A stretch of 64,000 bases of DNA from Aphanomyces cochlioides (Eukaryota; Oomycota; Saprolegniomycetes; Saprolegniales; Verrucalvaceae). The position numbers and the translations under genes were made by a program. Positions 55,206 to 64,000 of the stretch are shown piece after piece. The stretch spans positions 496,001 through 560,000 of the forward strand of contig JAHQRK010000018.1 in assembly GCA_019828595.1 (NCBI GenBank), in the 5' to 3' direction. Position 1 is the stretch's first letter. Each line of letters starts with the position of its first letter. The notes beneath the pieces were generated by a model. The model ran no database searches. It was not told the DNA's origin and saw nothing but the letters and a program-made list of their open reading frames with translations.

Positions 55206-56729
55206 ATGGGGAAGTTCGACCTAGATTGGGATGGCATCTTTGATGCAACATGGACGACGCTCAAGGGAATGCGGTGGTCCAAGGTGCATTGCGATGACTT
55301 GGTCGGTTATGTTCATCCCTCGATGACGCTTGACAGCTTCAAAGTTGGCGTCAACGTGTTCGCAAGCAAGAAAGAAGCACTCATGCGAGCGATCATGGAT
55401 GCCATGCGAGTGGATTCAACCAATCTTTGGGACGTTCTGTGGACATCGCTTGGAGCTGCCGTATCTGAAGTGCGAATCGGAGATGACATTGTATACATTG
55501 TGCCTGGCGATATTCCCGTTGAAGAAATGGAAAGCAATGTGAACGTGTTTGACACCAAGAAGAAAGCTGTGCTAAAATGTATCACTTTGTCTACTTCGCC
55601 ACCCGTTGCCCAGCTTCCGTCGGCGATCCAACTGCCACCTGCTACTCAACCACCAGAGATATCGCCCAAGCGCAGACAAAATGTATATACATGCAAGATT
55701 CAAGGCTGTGACAAATCACAACAATACATGAGCTTGTGCTACAAGCATGGTGGGAAAAGACCATGCAAGGCGCCAGGCTGCAATGAATTGCCTCGCTCTC
55801 GCGGTTTTTGCCAAGTTCATTTGGTAGCAGAAGCTGCAAATTTCCATGAATCCAAGTCGAAGCAGTGTTCCGTTCCTGACTGCCCTCGTCAGGAGCGCAA
55901 ACACGGCCTCTGTTTGGAGCATAGTAATCCCGAGAAGCAGTCTGGTCGAACCTGTAGCGCGGTTGGATGTCGCGACCGAGCGATGAGAAAGTCGTCTTTT
56001 TGCACAAGTCACATGAAGAATTGCATCACACTTGGTTGTGTCTGGGGAAAATTAGTCGGCGATTTGTGTATGGCGCATGCCCCTGTCGTGGATTTGGGTG
56101 CCGTGACTGATGTTCGAAGCCATCAGTTTCATTGCCTCTGGCGAGTCTTAGAAGCTAAGATGGGATGGACATTTTCTAGTCACAAGCGGTATGGGTCACC
56201 TGAAGGCAATGTCTTTCACTTGCAAAACAATGTTTGGACGCATGTGCTCCGATCGGGACAGATGGACGTCGTGCAAGAACATCTCCGGGCATTAAGCATG
56301 GAAGATTATGACAATAACCTGGGCCACGTCAATCCATTTACGCAAGCCAAACCAAAGTCAACGAGGAAGGACGTCGATGACGTGTTTCATCAAGTGGCCA
56401 AAGTGCTCATAATGAACCGAGGATGGCGCCGACGACGTGGGCCCCGTGGCTGGAGCTATTGTCCCCCAAGTCACAAACATGGTGAAATTCCACTTGAAAA
56501 CGTCAATATTTTTCACGGGAAGGAAGCTGCTGAAGCGCATTGGAAAGAGACTGGACTGTGGCAAGAATGTATCGAGTGGCTCCACGAAGGCAACGATAGC
56601 ACAGAATTTGCTTTTTCACAGTCACAAACTGAAGATGCCGCCTCGGCAAGTAACAACGGAGAGGATGGCCAATGTGGAGACGATTTGAGCTCGACCAACG
56701 TGGATGAAGTCCGTGAGTCGGTAATTTAA
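55206..56729 (+). CDS. Module protein with five C-x4-C-x9-C-x2-H zinc knuckles
   Basis: This is an intronless protein of 507 residues. Two modules matching the first two of the ORC-like proteins open it (WDGIFDATWTTLKGMRW, then LWDVLWTSLG), each ending in the NVFASKKEAL-type helix. A tandem array of five Cys/His units follows (about residues 160-300; spacing C-x4-C-x9 or x10-C-x2-H), for example CKAPGCNELPRSRGFCQVH. Two more modules (LWRVLEAKMGW; FHQVAKVLIMNRGW...YCPPSH) close the chain before an acidic tail. There is no ATPase domain, and none lies downstream on this strand. The start at 55206 is the first ATG in frame after the promoter motif. The zinc units resemble arrays seen in oomycete and plant regulatory proteins. 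DNA or protein binding in the nucleus is inferred. Confidence 0.75.
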   Translation: MGKFDLDWDGIFDATWTTLKGMRWSKVHCDDLVGYVHPSMTLDSFKVGVNVFASKKEALMRAIMDAMRVDSTNLWDVLWTSLGAAVSEVRIGDDIVYIVPGDIPVEEMESNVNVFDTKKKAVLKCITLSTSPPVAQLPSAIQLPPATQPPEISPKRRQNVYTCKIQGCDKSQQYMSLCYKHGGKRPCKAPGCNELPRSRGFCQVHLVAEAANFHESKSKQCSVPDCPRQERKHGLCLEHSNPEKQSGRTCSAVGCRDRAMRKSSFCTSHMKNCITLGCVWGKLVGDLCMAHAPVVDLGAVTDVRSHQFHCLWRVLEAKMGWTFSSHKRYGSPEGNVFHLQNNVWTHVLRSGQMDVVQEHLRALSMEDYDNNLGHVNPFTQAKPKSTRKDVDDVFHQVAKVLIMNRGWRRRRGPRGWSYCPPSHKHGEIPLENVNIFHGKEAAEAHWKETGLWQECIEWLHEGNDSTEFAFSQSQTEDAASASNNGEDGQCGDDLSSTNVDEVRESVI

Positions 56730-57715
56730 TCGTCTGCATGACATACAAATCCCCATTGCGACTCGACCTGGTTGTGTGGCGCAAACTTTTATGGCTCTAT
56801 GTTATCGTAACGATTTGAATCTTCCAACTCTCTTTGCATCCTTGCTGGCGCGTGAAGACCTCCAAGATTTCGTGCGAAATGAAGTAGACAACGATGGGGC
56901 TCGACGGGGAAACTCGTTCGTTTTATTGATATGAAAAAGAGAGGAGAATGAGCCCAAGGCGGTAAAGACGAAGTGCCGCGACAAAGTCTCCGCGAGAGAG
57001 CCATTAAACCACTTGCGTTCTTTTGGCAAACTCGCAGATTGGTTTTGTACGAGATGTACAGAATTCCAATCCCAGCGGGTTTTGTATCTTGGAGGGTTGT
57101 AACAATCTTGCGGAGAAGGTCACATGTACAAGGACGGGGATTTAGAACCTGCGGGGAGAACTGCGTCTATACAACGATGGAAGAAAGAGATGAAACCACG
57201 CACATGCACGCAGCCTCATCCTCTTGAAACATTTCCATCACGGCAGAGATGTTGGCGAGCTGTTGCTGTAGCCCCGGGGGTGCACCTTGTCTAATCTCTT
57301 GGGTCCATGCACTTTTCTTAACGGAATGTGTTCTCACACAAGTGCTAGAAACGAACAAGTTCTCAGTAGCACTGCCCTCTTGGCAACTGAGAGTTGCTTC
57401 AGGTCAAGGGGGCCACGAGACAGGTCGCCCTTGGGTTCGATGAGTTCTGTTACTTCTCGATGGAATTGGTAACTCACAGCCTCGCAATGTTTCAAGCAAG
57501 CTATTACTTCTCCATGGAAATATGATATCCCAGGGCTGGAAATGCCAAGGACCGCCTGCTTGGTCAATGCAGACGACTCTTCCATTGCAAGAAGCGTAAA
57601 TCATGAAGAGAGAGAGGAACACACATGATGACACAACAGGAGCCTTTCCAATCGAGGCCCGCAATAAATAAGAATAAGTTAGGAAGGCTAAGTCGACGGC
57701 GGGTCGAATGGGACC
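56730..57715 (-). other. Unresolved region with a possible minus-strand gene
   Basis: At 57167-57585 two minus-strand frames look coding (ELIEPKGDLSRGPLDLKQLS and WTQEIRQGAPPGLQQQLAN) and can be joined by an intron at about 57333-57388. This would give a protein of roughly 130 residues starting at 57585, with no known domain. Other frames are open too. The 56730-57160 part shows nothing I can support. Confidence 0.3.
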
Positions 57716-59119
57716 TTACGGCCTATGGTTGCTGGTCACCGTGGCATCTTTTCCAGGCAGCGCACCGTGGGCGAGAAGGATCTCGATCACTCTTCGATGA
57801 TGCATCTGGTAGGCTTTCACCAACGGCGTTTCGTCGTGCGCGGTCTTGGCGTGGATGTTGGCACCTTTTCGAAGGAGGTATGCCACAATCGTGCCGTGGC
57901 CTTGCAGACTGGCAACGTGCAGTGGAGTGTGGCCCAAGGAGTTGGCGGCTTCAAGCGGCGCCCCATTGTGGATGAGATAGCGAACAATCTGAAGGTGATT
58001 CTCTTGCACGGCGACGTGGAGAGCTGTATCACCATGGGGACCAGCAGCACCGTGGATTTGAGCACCGGCCTTGAGGAGCATCCGAACTGCTAGCTCTGAA
58101 CCGACGGCTGAACACATATAGAGCGCCGAGACACCGATTGCGTTGGGCGCGTTGACATCGACGCCACATCGGATCAAGTACTTGACCAACTCTGGCTGAT
58201 TTGCTCGGCAAGCTGTGTGGAGGAGACTGTCACCCAGTTTGTTGGGCTCGCAGTACAAGATAACTGATGTTCCGTAGCTCTTGACAACATGGCGTACAAG
58301 CGCCAGGCATCCTTGCTGGAACATGGCGTGAAGACCGTTTTGAATGACGACATCGTCTCCAGTGTCGAGAAGGGTCTGAACGAGATGCAGGTGTTGGTGG
58401 TTCGCTGCTGTGGCAATGGCCTTGACACGCTGGGCAGACGTCAAACGGCAAGACATGGCTGTGTATAGAGGAAGCGAGCCCAACGTAGCAACAGCTTCAA
58501 CTGCGTCGTCTTCAACGGTCGACACATGTTTAAGGATCCGCAGCGCCATTTCGTCGCCTTGAACGAGCGCCATGGAGAGACAGCTAGGACTCGTATCTGG
58601 ATGGAGTGACGGGTTTGCACCTGCGGCGATCAAAGCGTCCACAGACGAGATCTTTCCTGCTTGGATTGCTAGCTGGAGGAGTGTGTATCCGCACGTTGGT
58701 TGTGCCTCTGATGGGAGTGACTGGAACGAGCGGAGCGTTTCAATATCTGATGGAAACTTGGTTCGTCGGGCGCATCCTGGCGACACGCACGGTTCGCCAG
58801 GTCGGCACATACTGACGCGGTTGACGTCGCATCCATGCTGCGTAACAAGTCTTGCGATCGCTTCGACATGTCCTGCGACGACGGCGGTGACTAAAACTTT
58901 GCAGCAGTCGCCACTCCCCGTACACAACGCTGTCGTATCGAGTTGTTTTTCCTTGTCGACTCGTGGCGAGTTAAAAGCGGGCCATGACGGCATGACCAGC
59001 ATCGTCCTCTCGCGACAAGACAGAAGAGAATGAAATGTGGAGCGAATCGTGCATATGCTGAGCGGATATCCAACCTCCACATGCATCATCGAGGTTGAGG
59101 CCAGTTGCGGTTCAGTCAC
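57716..59119 (-). CDS. Ankyrin-repeat protein
   Basis: This is an intronless protein of 467 residues. The first 120 residues have no named domain and contain a Cys-rich patch (GSGDCCKVL and CRPGEPCVSPGCARR). From about residue 125 to 455 there are nine or ten ankyrin units, clearest at the C-terminal end: DSLLHTACRANQPELVKYLI, TALHVAVQENHLQIVRYLI, TPLHVASLQGHGTIVAYLL and TPLVKAYQMHHRRVIEILL. The protein ends soon after the last unit, without membrane or kinase domains. Ankyrin arrays bind other proteins; the partner is unknown. Its G+C content is higher than that of its neighbours. The start is the first ATG of the frame and lies just below an ATTGG-rich promoter. Confidence 0.85.
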   Translation of the reverse strand: MTEPQLASTSMMHVEVGYPLSICTIRSTFHSLLSCRERTMLVMPSWPAFNSPRVDKEKQLDTTALCTGSGDCCKVLVTAVVAGHVEAIARLVTQHGCDVNRVSMCRPGEPCVSPGCARRTKFPSDIETLRSFQSLPSEAQPTCGYTLLQLAIQAGKISSVDALIAAGANPSLHPDTSPSCLSMALVQGDEMALRILKHVSTVEDDAVEAVATLGSLPLYTAMSCRLTSAQRVKAIATAANHQHLHLVQTLLDTGDDVVIQNGLHAMFQQGCLALVRHVVKSYGTSVILYCEPNKLGDSLLHTACRANQPELVKYLIRCGVDVNAPNAIGVSALYMCSAVGSELAVRMLLKAGAQIHGAAGPHGDTALHVAVQENHLQIVRYLIHNGAPLEAANSLGHTPLHVASLQGHGTIVAYLLRKGANIHAKTAHDETPLVKAYQMHHRRVIEILLAHGALPGKDATVTSNHRP

Positions 59120-59149
59120 GCTTCTGGACAGTCTATGGACGCATTTGAT

Positions 59150-59215
59150 TGGTTAATAAAATTTCAATGTCCAATTTGATTGGCTTAAATTCCAGAATAT
59201 TCGACTTTGATTGGT
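59150..59215. promoter_or_regulatory. TTTGATTGG repeat cluster
   Basis: Three near-identical words (TTTGATTGGTT, TTTGATTGGCT, TTTGATTGGTC) lie at spacings of about 27 and 29 bp, upstream of the ankyrin gene. Confidence 0.55.
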
Positions 59216-59355
59216 CGAGTGGCGATCAGAGGCTGGAGTGACTGAACCGATTCCATGTTACATGTTAGAGAATGCCATCTCCATACGAAGAGACCGACGG
59301 CGAGGATTTATAACAACGGGGGCGGCTTGGTCACCCACGCGTTGCCTCGGGAGGA

Positions 59356-59670
59356 TTACAGAACACACACGACAGGAGATACAACCAACGGCCGAGAGAA
59401 GCTTGGACATGGCGATATTTCCACCGCTCGGAATCGAATTCTTGCGAGAGAGAGAGAATAACTCAGGAAGTACATTCTGTGGAGTCCATCGCACCCTTGA
59501 CGCCGACGACAGCGAGTCGAGTGGACAAGTTGAGAAAATATAGCATGTGAAACGCCATCGTACTGCATGAGAGCGTTGTCATGACGATGATGGCGGTCGA
59601 CGCGCTGCATGAGCGCAGTGGCACCACGAATGTCAACGAGGACAACAAGGACAAGAACCAATGCCACCAT
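59356..59670 (-). CDS. Possible small secreted protein
   Basis: A 104-residue frame starts MVALVLVLVVLVDIRGATAL, a textbook signal peptide with likely cleavage after ATA, followed by a His/Arg/Asp-rich segment and two or more cysteines. A donor-like GTGCGATG lies inside, so the true C-terminus may differ. No homologous family is recognised. The frame may be spurious. Confidence 0.3.
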   Translation of the reverse strand: MVALVLVLVVLVDIRGATALMQRVDRHHRHDNALMQYDGVSHAIFSQLVHSTRCRRRQGCDGLHRMYFLSYSLSLARIRFRAVEISPCPSFSRPLVVSPVVCVL

Positions 59671-60060
59671 ATAACGCGGATCGAACGATATCGCTCGCGT
59701 CGACACGCGCCAAGCGCGCGCGAGGATTCATGCAAGCACTCGCTTGGTGTGCCGTGACCTCGAGGAAAGTTCGGAATCTCACGCCATGTTGAACTTTGAA
59801 GTTCATTTACAACCGAGAGAGGGGAAGAGCATCAACAATAGAAATCACCTCCATCTCCCACGACACACTGCAAGAAAGCATCCGTCCAACCTTCCTTCCC
59901 AGACCAATTGCTTGAAAGACGACAGGATGCCAACAATCCGATGGGTCCAACTCTGCTGGGATTCGCCAGATCCACGGTGTTGTGGTCAGGCCACCGTGTT
60001 GCAACACTGAAAGCTGCTCATTTTCAGAGGAATAAAGTTGCAGCGACACACACACACTCA

Positions 60061-60219
60061 CTGTCCTCCTCCTCCGCCTCTTCCTCTGGCCTTCTCGCCA
60101 GTGCAACGCGCCCACCAGCGCGTCCAAGCGTCAAGAAACATCTTGACCCGCCCGTCGAGTCTTTTGCAAATCTCATTGAACTCTTCCGCGCCGCCTCCAT
60201 GCTGGTGAACATGTCCCAT
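60061..60219 (-). CDS. Possible 52-residue protein
   Basis: A short minus-strand frame with coding look (AEEFNEICKRLDGRVKMFL, then WTRWW and a GRGGGGQ end) begins at ATG 60219. It may be the last exon of a larger gene. The surrounding 59735-60340 DNA has several open frames, none convincing. Confidence 0.2.
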
Positions 60220-60339
60220 GACAATGGCAACTTGACTGTCCTGATCTTGGTGTCCTGTCTCGAGTTTTATAATATTTCACACGCTGAAATGTCACACCAA
60301 TGACTACACCTTTTTGCGGTTAATTTCAGAAAATTTTCG

Positions 60340-60525
60340 ATATATTTCAGGCAATTGAATCATTTTTCGCCTTTTGACCAATATAATTTCCTAAATACCC
60401 AATATATTTCGTGGATATCTTCTCAGGTCATATTATATTTCGCGAGTTGGTCAATATATTTCGTGGAACGACCATAGCGTTCGAGAAATTGCCATTATAT
60501 TTCGCGTTCCGGTCAGTATATTTCG
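60340..60525. promoter_or_regulatory. Array of TATATTTCG motifs
   Basis: Six copies of TATATTTCG or its one-base variants occur in under 190 bp (near 60341, 60402, 60434, 60454, 60496 and 60517). Most are followed by TGG or CG, and several are preceded by CCAAT-like or GGTCA words. This reads as a regulatory array for the genes to the right, where TTTCGCG cores resemble E2F/MBF-type sites. Confidence 0.5.
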
Positions 60526-60566
60526 ACCGGACAAAATAAAGCCAGTCGGCGCTTGTAGGTATAAAA

Positions 60567-60770
60567 ATGCTGTTCGCATCATTTCGCTACTCCAAGGTGA
60601 GAAGATGCATCGAGTACCTGGGAGTGCACGTTCTGAACTGAAATAGATTGTTCTCCACCGTGCAGAGTGCGCAAAGAGCAACAACGACGTGCCAAGCGTC
60701 AAGAAGCCGCAGAAAAACACTCTCCAATCGCATCTCGAATGTATTCTGACTTCTTAGCCAATCAAATGGG
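60567..60770 (+). CDS. Possible small spliced gene
   Basis: A TATAAAA word directly precedes ATG at 60567; MLFASFRYSK is followed by GTGAGA, and an acceptor ...GTGCAG at about 60662 leads to a Lys/Arg/Gln-rich exon. All three downstream frames are open and I cannot choose one. A small basic mitochondrial or ribosomal protein is conceivable. Confidence 0.25.
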
Positions 60771-60852
60771 AGAATGAGAATGAATTTTAGCCAATAAGAA
60801 TCAAGCTACGAATCGCCAAATCGTTGGTCCATTTTGATCCAAGACATCAATC

Positions 60853-61193
60853 ATGGCCAAGGTATGACGGCAACCGACGGACGCCACGGGTGTACTTGAC
60901 GCGCTGTTTGCTGATATGGATGCTGGATAGGGTAAAGCCAAATCTGTGATTGTGAAGCTTCTAAGCGCCGCCAACACTGGGTACCCACAGCTCCTCTCGG
61001 TGTTTTGCTCATGCTTCAACATGTAGCTTTTTCTACACGACCCGCAAGAACCCGCGCAACGTGCAAAAGAAGCTCGCTCTCCGCAAGGTACGCGCTCCTC
61101 GTTGCGAGCTCGTTGATTGAATATGGTGTGTAGTACGACCCCATTGTTCGAGAACACGTTTTGTTCAACGAAGCCAAGATCAAGAAAGGTTAA
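60853..61193 (+). CDS. Ribosomal protein bL33, mitochondrial type
   Basis: This is a bacterial-type large-subunit protein, in a eukaryote expected in the mitochondrial ribosome. Exons are 60853-60861, 60931-60980, 61027-61087 and 61134-61193, giving 59 residues. Spliced segments MAK-GKAKSVIVKLLSAANTG, FFYTTRKNPRNVQKKLALRK and YDPIVREHVLFNEAKIK follow the bacterial L33 pattern along the whole length. The zinc-binding cysteines of some bacterial forms are absent. The first coding exon is only 9 nt, and three introns cut a 180-nt message. No separate targeting peptide is present, as is common for this small protein. Confidence 0.9.
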
Positions 61194-61809
61194 GCGCCAT
61201 GGAGAGAGTACCATAGAACATTTATCAAGGAATACACATACACATTTTTCCTCTCGCCTGTGCAATCCCGCGATGACATTCACACCATTCGCCAGCTTCA
61301 TGAGAGTATAACTTGGTCGGCACCGCGGAGATCTCGACTTTATCCTTCATTTTCTTTGCTGGAGGTGGCGAGCACGCTGTGCCATCTGTTGCTGCCTGGT
61401 AAAGTGGCAAGTAGTGGCGACACCTGCAGTCTAGTCGCGGCGCGATGCGTCAAGATGCTAAAGCAACTGAAGCCGAGGCTCCATCTTCCCTCATCTGGGC
61501 GAGCCGACTCTTCTTGTTCGAGGGCTGTCGATCGCACTTATCGATGTCGAATTTTGGAGATCTGCCATCACGACAAAGTGCAGGAGGCCCTTTTTGTTCG
61601 AGCGACGGCAGCAACACATGCGCAATCGTCTCGTGCTGCTTCGGCGGCCGCTGAAAGCAGTTCCGCGGGCGAAAGGGAATGCTTCCAAGGAAAATAAGCT
61701 GCTGCTGTCTCCTGAGCAAGCCAAGAAAAAAGCTGCGCAAGAAAAGGCCAAAGCTGCCCTTGTGGGTCTTGGTCATCCTTCATGCCATTGACACTCTTCG
61801 ACCCTGTAG
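61194..61809. other. Unresolved interval
   Basis: Frames on both strands look partly coding: minus 61225-61410 (SPPPAKKMKDKVEISAVPTK, then LYSHEAGEW) and plus 61594-61791 (a Lys/Ala-rich tail, SPEQAKKKAAQEKAKAAL). I could not build a consistent gene on either strand. Confidence 0.3.
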
Positions 61810-62348
61810 ATGCTCCGATTCAGCAACGAAAACTCCTACTTGAATTGGGCGCGTAATGGCGTCTTGTCGTCCGGTGTCGGGGTCGCCATGTATGCCCAAG
61901 AGCATCATCGCGGTGCGCAATTGAGTGGTGCAGGTACAATCCTCACCCAGTCGTAAAGCGAGTCACATGGGCGTTCAGGTCTGCTGCTCCTTGGTTTCGG
62001 CTACATTGGCGTCGGGAGCTTCAAGTATATGTTCTACATGTGGCGATTTCGCAAAGTCATGGCGGCATCTCTTCCCAGCGTGATTGCATCTTGTTCGCAC
62101 GCCGCGATCGCACTTGGTATTTGGCTGACTGCCACGGCGTCGTTCCTGGTATGTTCACTCTATCGAGCGTAGGGTAATTCAACGCTTCGATGTAGGAAAG
62201 TATTCCGCTCGAGATGGACGTGCTGCTGCTGGAAGAGCCCTTCATTCAGTATCTGCCAAGCCGCATTGCCCAAGGCTTGATCCAGACTTACAACCTGCAA
62301 CAAGACGAATACGACACGCCGACTGCACCACCTCCACGGCCTGCTTGA
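61810..62348 (+). CDS. DUF202-like small membrane protein
   Basis: Exons are 61810-61933, 61979-62148 and 62196-62348, giving 148 residues. The N-terminus ENSYLNWARNGVLSSGVGVA, a conserved acidic-aromatic start followed by NW.RN, then GLLLLGFGYIGVGSFKYMFY and an arginine-rich turn, fit the DUF202/YidH-type three-helix membrane domain. A further hydrophobic helix (IALGIWLTATASFL) follows, and a Pro-rich cytoplasmic tail ends the chain. Related domains sit in vacuolar transporter-chaperone complexes, but no SPX or catalytic VTC domain is present here. The function is unknown. The gene is convergent with NDUFA2, with 92 bases between the stops. Confidence 0.7.
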
Positions 62349-62440
62349 TCGTTCTAATGCAACCAACCACGATCTCTTTTATTGTTTTGAACGAGTTGTT
62401 TTTGCCATCATCATGTTACGCATGTCAATTGCAGGGCTAC

Positions 62441-62963
62441 TTATGCTTCCACCTTAAAGTCGGGGTTGCGGCGGATCGTCTTGCCGTCCCACGTGATGTT
62501 AATTGGCGGGTATTCATCTTCGCCAATGCGGCCATCAACAATGGGTTCCGCCAACAAAATGTCGCTTTCAGGCGAGCGCGGGGTCGTTTCGCCAAATTGG
62601 GTCAATTCTTTCAGCATACGCACAATGTCGTCGGCGCTCTTGTGCTTGACATACACTTGCTGTTCAACGCCCCAATCTATCCATGACGCAACGTCACGCG
62701 TTGTCAGGCCGCATTAGACATACCATATCGTGCATACACAAATGGTTCGACGCCTTCGGCTTCACGGTACACAAACGGAGTGCGAGGATTCAACATCTTG
62801 AGCTCGGCATAATTGCGACGGAAAAACTTGCTGAGAATCATACGTTAGCCGACTTTCAGCTGTTAGGATAGACTTACCGAAGACCCGTGCTGCTGTCCGA
62901 GGTCGTGCATGCCACGATGCGGATCTCTTGGATGTTGCGGGAAATCTGGGCTCGCCAACTCAT
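62441..62963 (-). CDS. NDUFA2: NADH dehydrogenase subunit NDUFA2 (CI-B8)
   Basis: This is an accessory subunit of mitochondrial respiratory complex I, with a thioredoxin-like L51/S25/CI-B8 fold. Exons are 62878-62963, 62724-62830 and 62441-62676, giving 142 residues. The spliced chain shows ISRNIQEIRIVACTTSDSST, then RKFFRRNYAELKMLNPRTPF, YREAEGVEPFVYARYDWG and KSADDIVRMLKEL, which follow the family along its length. A C-terminal extension of about 45 residues (after LTQFGETTPRSP) goes beyond the animal protein. One Cys remains in the first strand. The promoter to its right is dense in TCCGGAT motifs. Confidence 0.88.
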
Positions 62964-62995
62964 GCTCCGCCGCTCCTTCTTGTTGTGCAGACTGG

Positions 62996-63341
62996 TATCC
63001 GGATACGCCAGGCACTTCACTTTTTGCACCACAAAGCATCGACCAATCAAATACGAAAAGCATCAATATCCGGATAACCACGTAATCCGATTAAATAAAC
63101 GGATTATCCGGATGATTTGTGTAATCACCTGGGAACGAAGAGCATTGCAATTTCAAGTGATTTCATTGCAGGCGCTTCGTATTGACTATCTGCATATTGT
63201 ACCATACAGGTTTCATTTGAAGTTCTTGTCTTGATAATGAGAAAGAGCACAAGCATCCCTGAAATTTCTCTATTTATTCCGCACGGATAATTATCCGGAT
63301 GCAATAGGAAGTTGACCGGATACGACTGATATTATCCGGAT
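62996..63341 (-). promoter_or_regulatory. Six TCCGGAT-type motifs upstream of NDUFA2
   Basis: GTATCCGGATAC (62996), ATATCCGGATAA (63066), TTATCCGGATGA (63104), ATTATCCGGATG (63290), GACCGGATAC (63313) and ATTATCCGGATG (63331) lie in 350 bp of otherwise geneless DNA. Several are perfect palindromes (ATCCGGAT). Confidence 0.6.
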
Positions 63342-63453
63342 GATGCTTGTTGATGCTTGTCAAGAAGCAAAAGCATGAGCGGTGGGCAAGGTTGGTCGAT
63401 GCTCAGCATTCCCTTGGAGGATGGACTGCACAAAGCATAGACTTTCGATAAGT

Positions 63454-64000
63454 TCACCGAGAGGCAGGCTGTGTGTTTGGGAAATTGGGTTTGGTTGACG
63501 GGCGGACTGTCTGGAGAAGCACACTGACAGGATTCTCCTTGAAGAAGGCCAGGGCAGAGTCTTGAGTGATAAATAAAGTAAATGCATCTCGCGTCGCATG
63601 CTTTGTTGCAAGCTCGTTGGCAACCAGCCAGTCCACTTCGCGGCGAATTTCATCGAGGGTTTTTTCCATCGAATAGCCAAAATGGTGCACAAATTCACTG
63701 TACACACGGTGGACAGACTTGAAATCGTATACACCTTGGATGCGGTAATACTCCATCACCGCCGCATAAATAATGATCTACCACGAGCTTAATTGCCATC
63801 TCCAAAAGTCGATTTGTACCTGCTGAACACGAGGAAGACATGCCAGGATGGTTCGTGGTCGAATCTCCAATGAAATATTCTTGGCTGCCTTCAGGATGCC
63901 ACCGACGGTGAGCGTGCCATTTGCTTCAAGGGCACAGTGACACAATCCCACCGCCACCGAGGCATCGCCGTCCAATGCATGCGCCACGAGCCGCGCGACA
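63454..64000 (-). CDS. Third ORC/CDC6-like protein, C-terminal part
   Basis: This gene enters from the right edge. Exons seen are 63820 to beyond 64000, and 63454-63777. The first contains the end of the AAA+ lid with DGDASVAVGLCHCALEA, matching SGDIRTALNLC of the first ORC-like gene but lacking the sensor-2 Arg. The ILACLPRVQQ/IIIYAAVMEYYRIQ junction matches LPRMAQ/LVVYAASKVQGVRDG there, at the same intron position. The winged helix follows (VYDFKSVHRVYSEF, REVDWLVANELATKH, AFTLFIT). The tail after it is Ser/Pro-rich. The ATPase core lies outside the window, so it is unknown whether Walker motifs and N-terminal modules are present. Confidence 0.8.

Noticed and set aside
1..64000. CRISPR arrays or bacterial operon structure
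   Set aside because: There are no regularly spaced direct repeats with spacers, and spliced eukaryotic genes occur throughout.

Overview
The window is gene-dense nuclear DNA of an oomycete, most likely a member of the Saprolegniales. The reasons are the very short introns (mostly 40-50 nt, GT...AG, several per gene), the tight intergenic spaces, the eukaryotic gene set, a non-LTR retrotransposon with an RNase H domain upstream of its reverse transcriptase, and a giant duplicated membrane protein of a kind I associate with water moulds. The species call is inference. All exon maps below were built by hand from reading frame, splice dinucleotides and protein continuity. Single-base errors at exon edges are possible.

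Left part (1-24 kb): the 3' end of a ferric-reductase/NADPH-oxidase-type gene, a stand-alone dihydrofolate reductase, a coiled-coil protein, and an 11-exon BEACH-WD40 protein of about 3,029 residues. A tail-to-tail pair of caspase-like (CHAT) STAND NTPases follows. One has a tandem FHA-like front end and an intact His/Cys dyad. The other has a different front end and has lost the Cys. After them come a small Cys-rich protein with a broken tandem copy, a membrane protein and an ER-type J-protein.

Middle (24-44 kb): a 1,834-residue internally duplicated membrane protein and an armadillo-repeat protein. A roughly 5.3-kb non-LTR retrotransposon follows, on the minus strand, with three in-frame amber stops and a perfect 293-bp direct repeat at its ends. 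It sits inside what looks like a divergent promoter. Then come roadblock dynein light chain, MCM-binding protein, a cold-shock/CCCH RNA-binding protein, PIG-U and ARS2/SERRATE.

Right part (44-64 kb): the most unusual region. It holds four consecutive genes built from a repeated module I do not recognise (core GW...CKPHV...DYF). In two of them the modules appear to be spliced directly onto an ORC1/CDC6-type AAA+ ATPase, and the second ATPase is degenerate at Walker B, sensor 1 and sensor 2. A third CDC6-type C-terminal half enters from the right edge on the minus strand. Between these lie an ankyrin-repeat protein, mitochondrial bL33, a DUF202-like membrane protein and the complex I subunit NDUFA2.

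Three recurring promoter-proximal motifs stand out: a TCCGGATA-type element, clusters of ATTGG (inverted CCAAT), and an array of TATATTTCG. No tRNA, rRNA, snRNA or CRISPR array was found.
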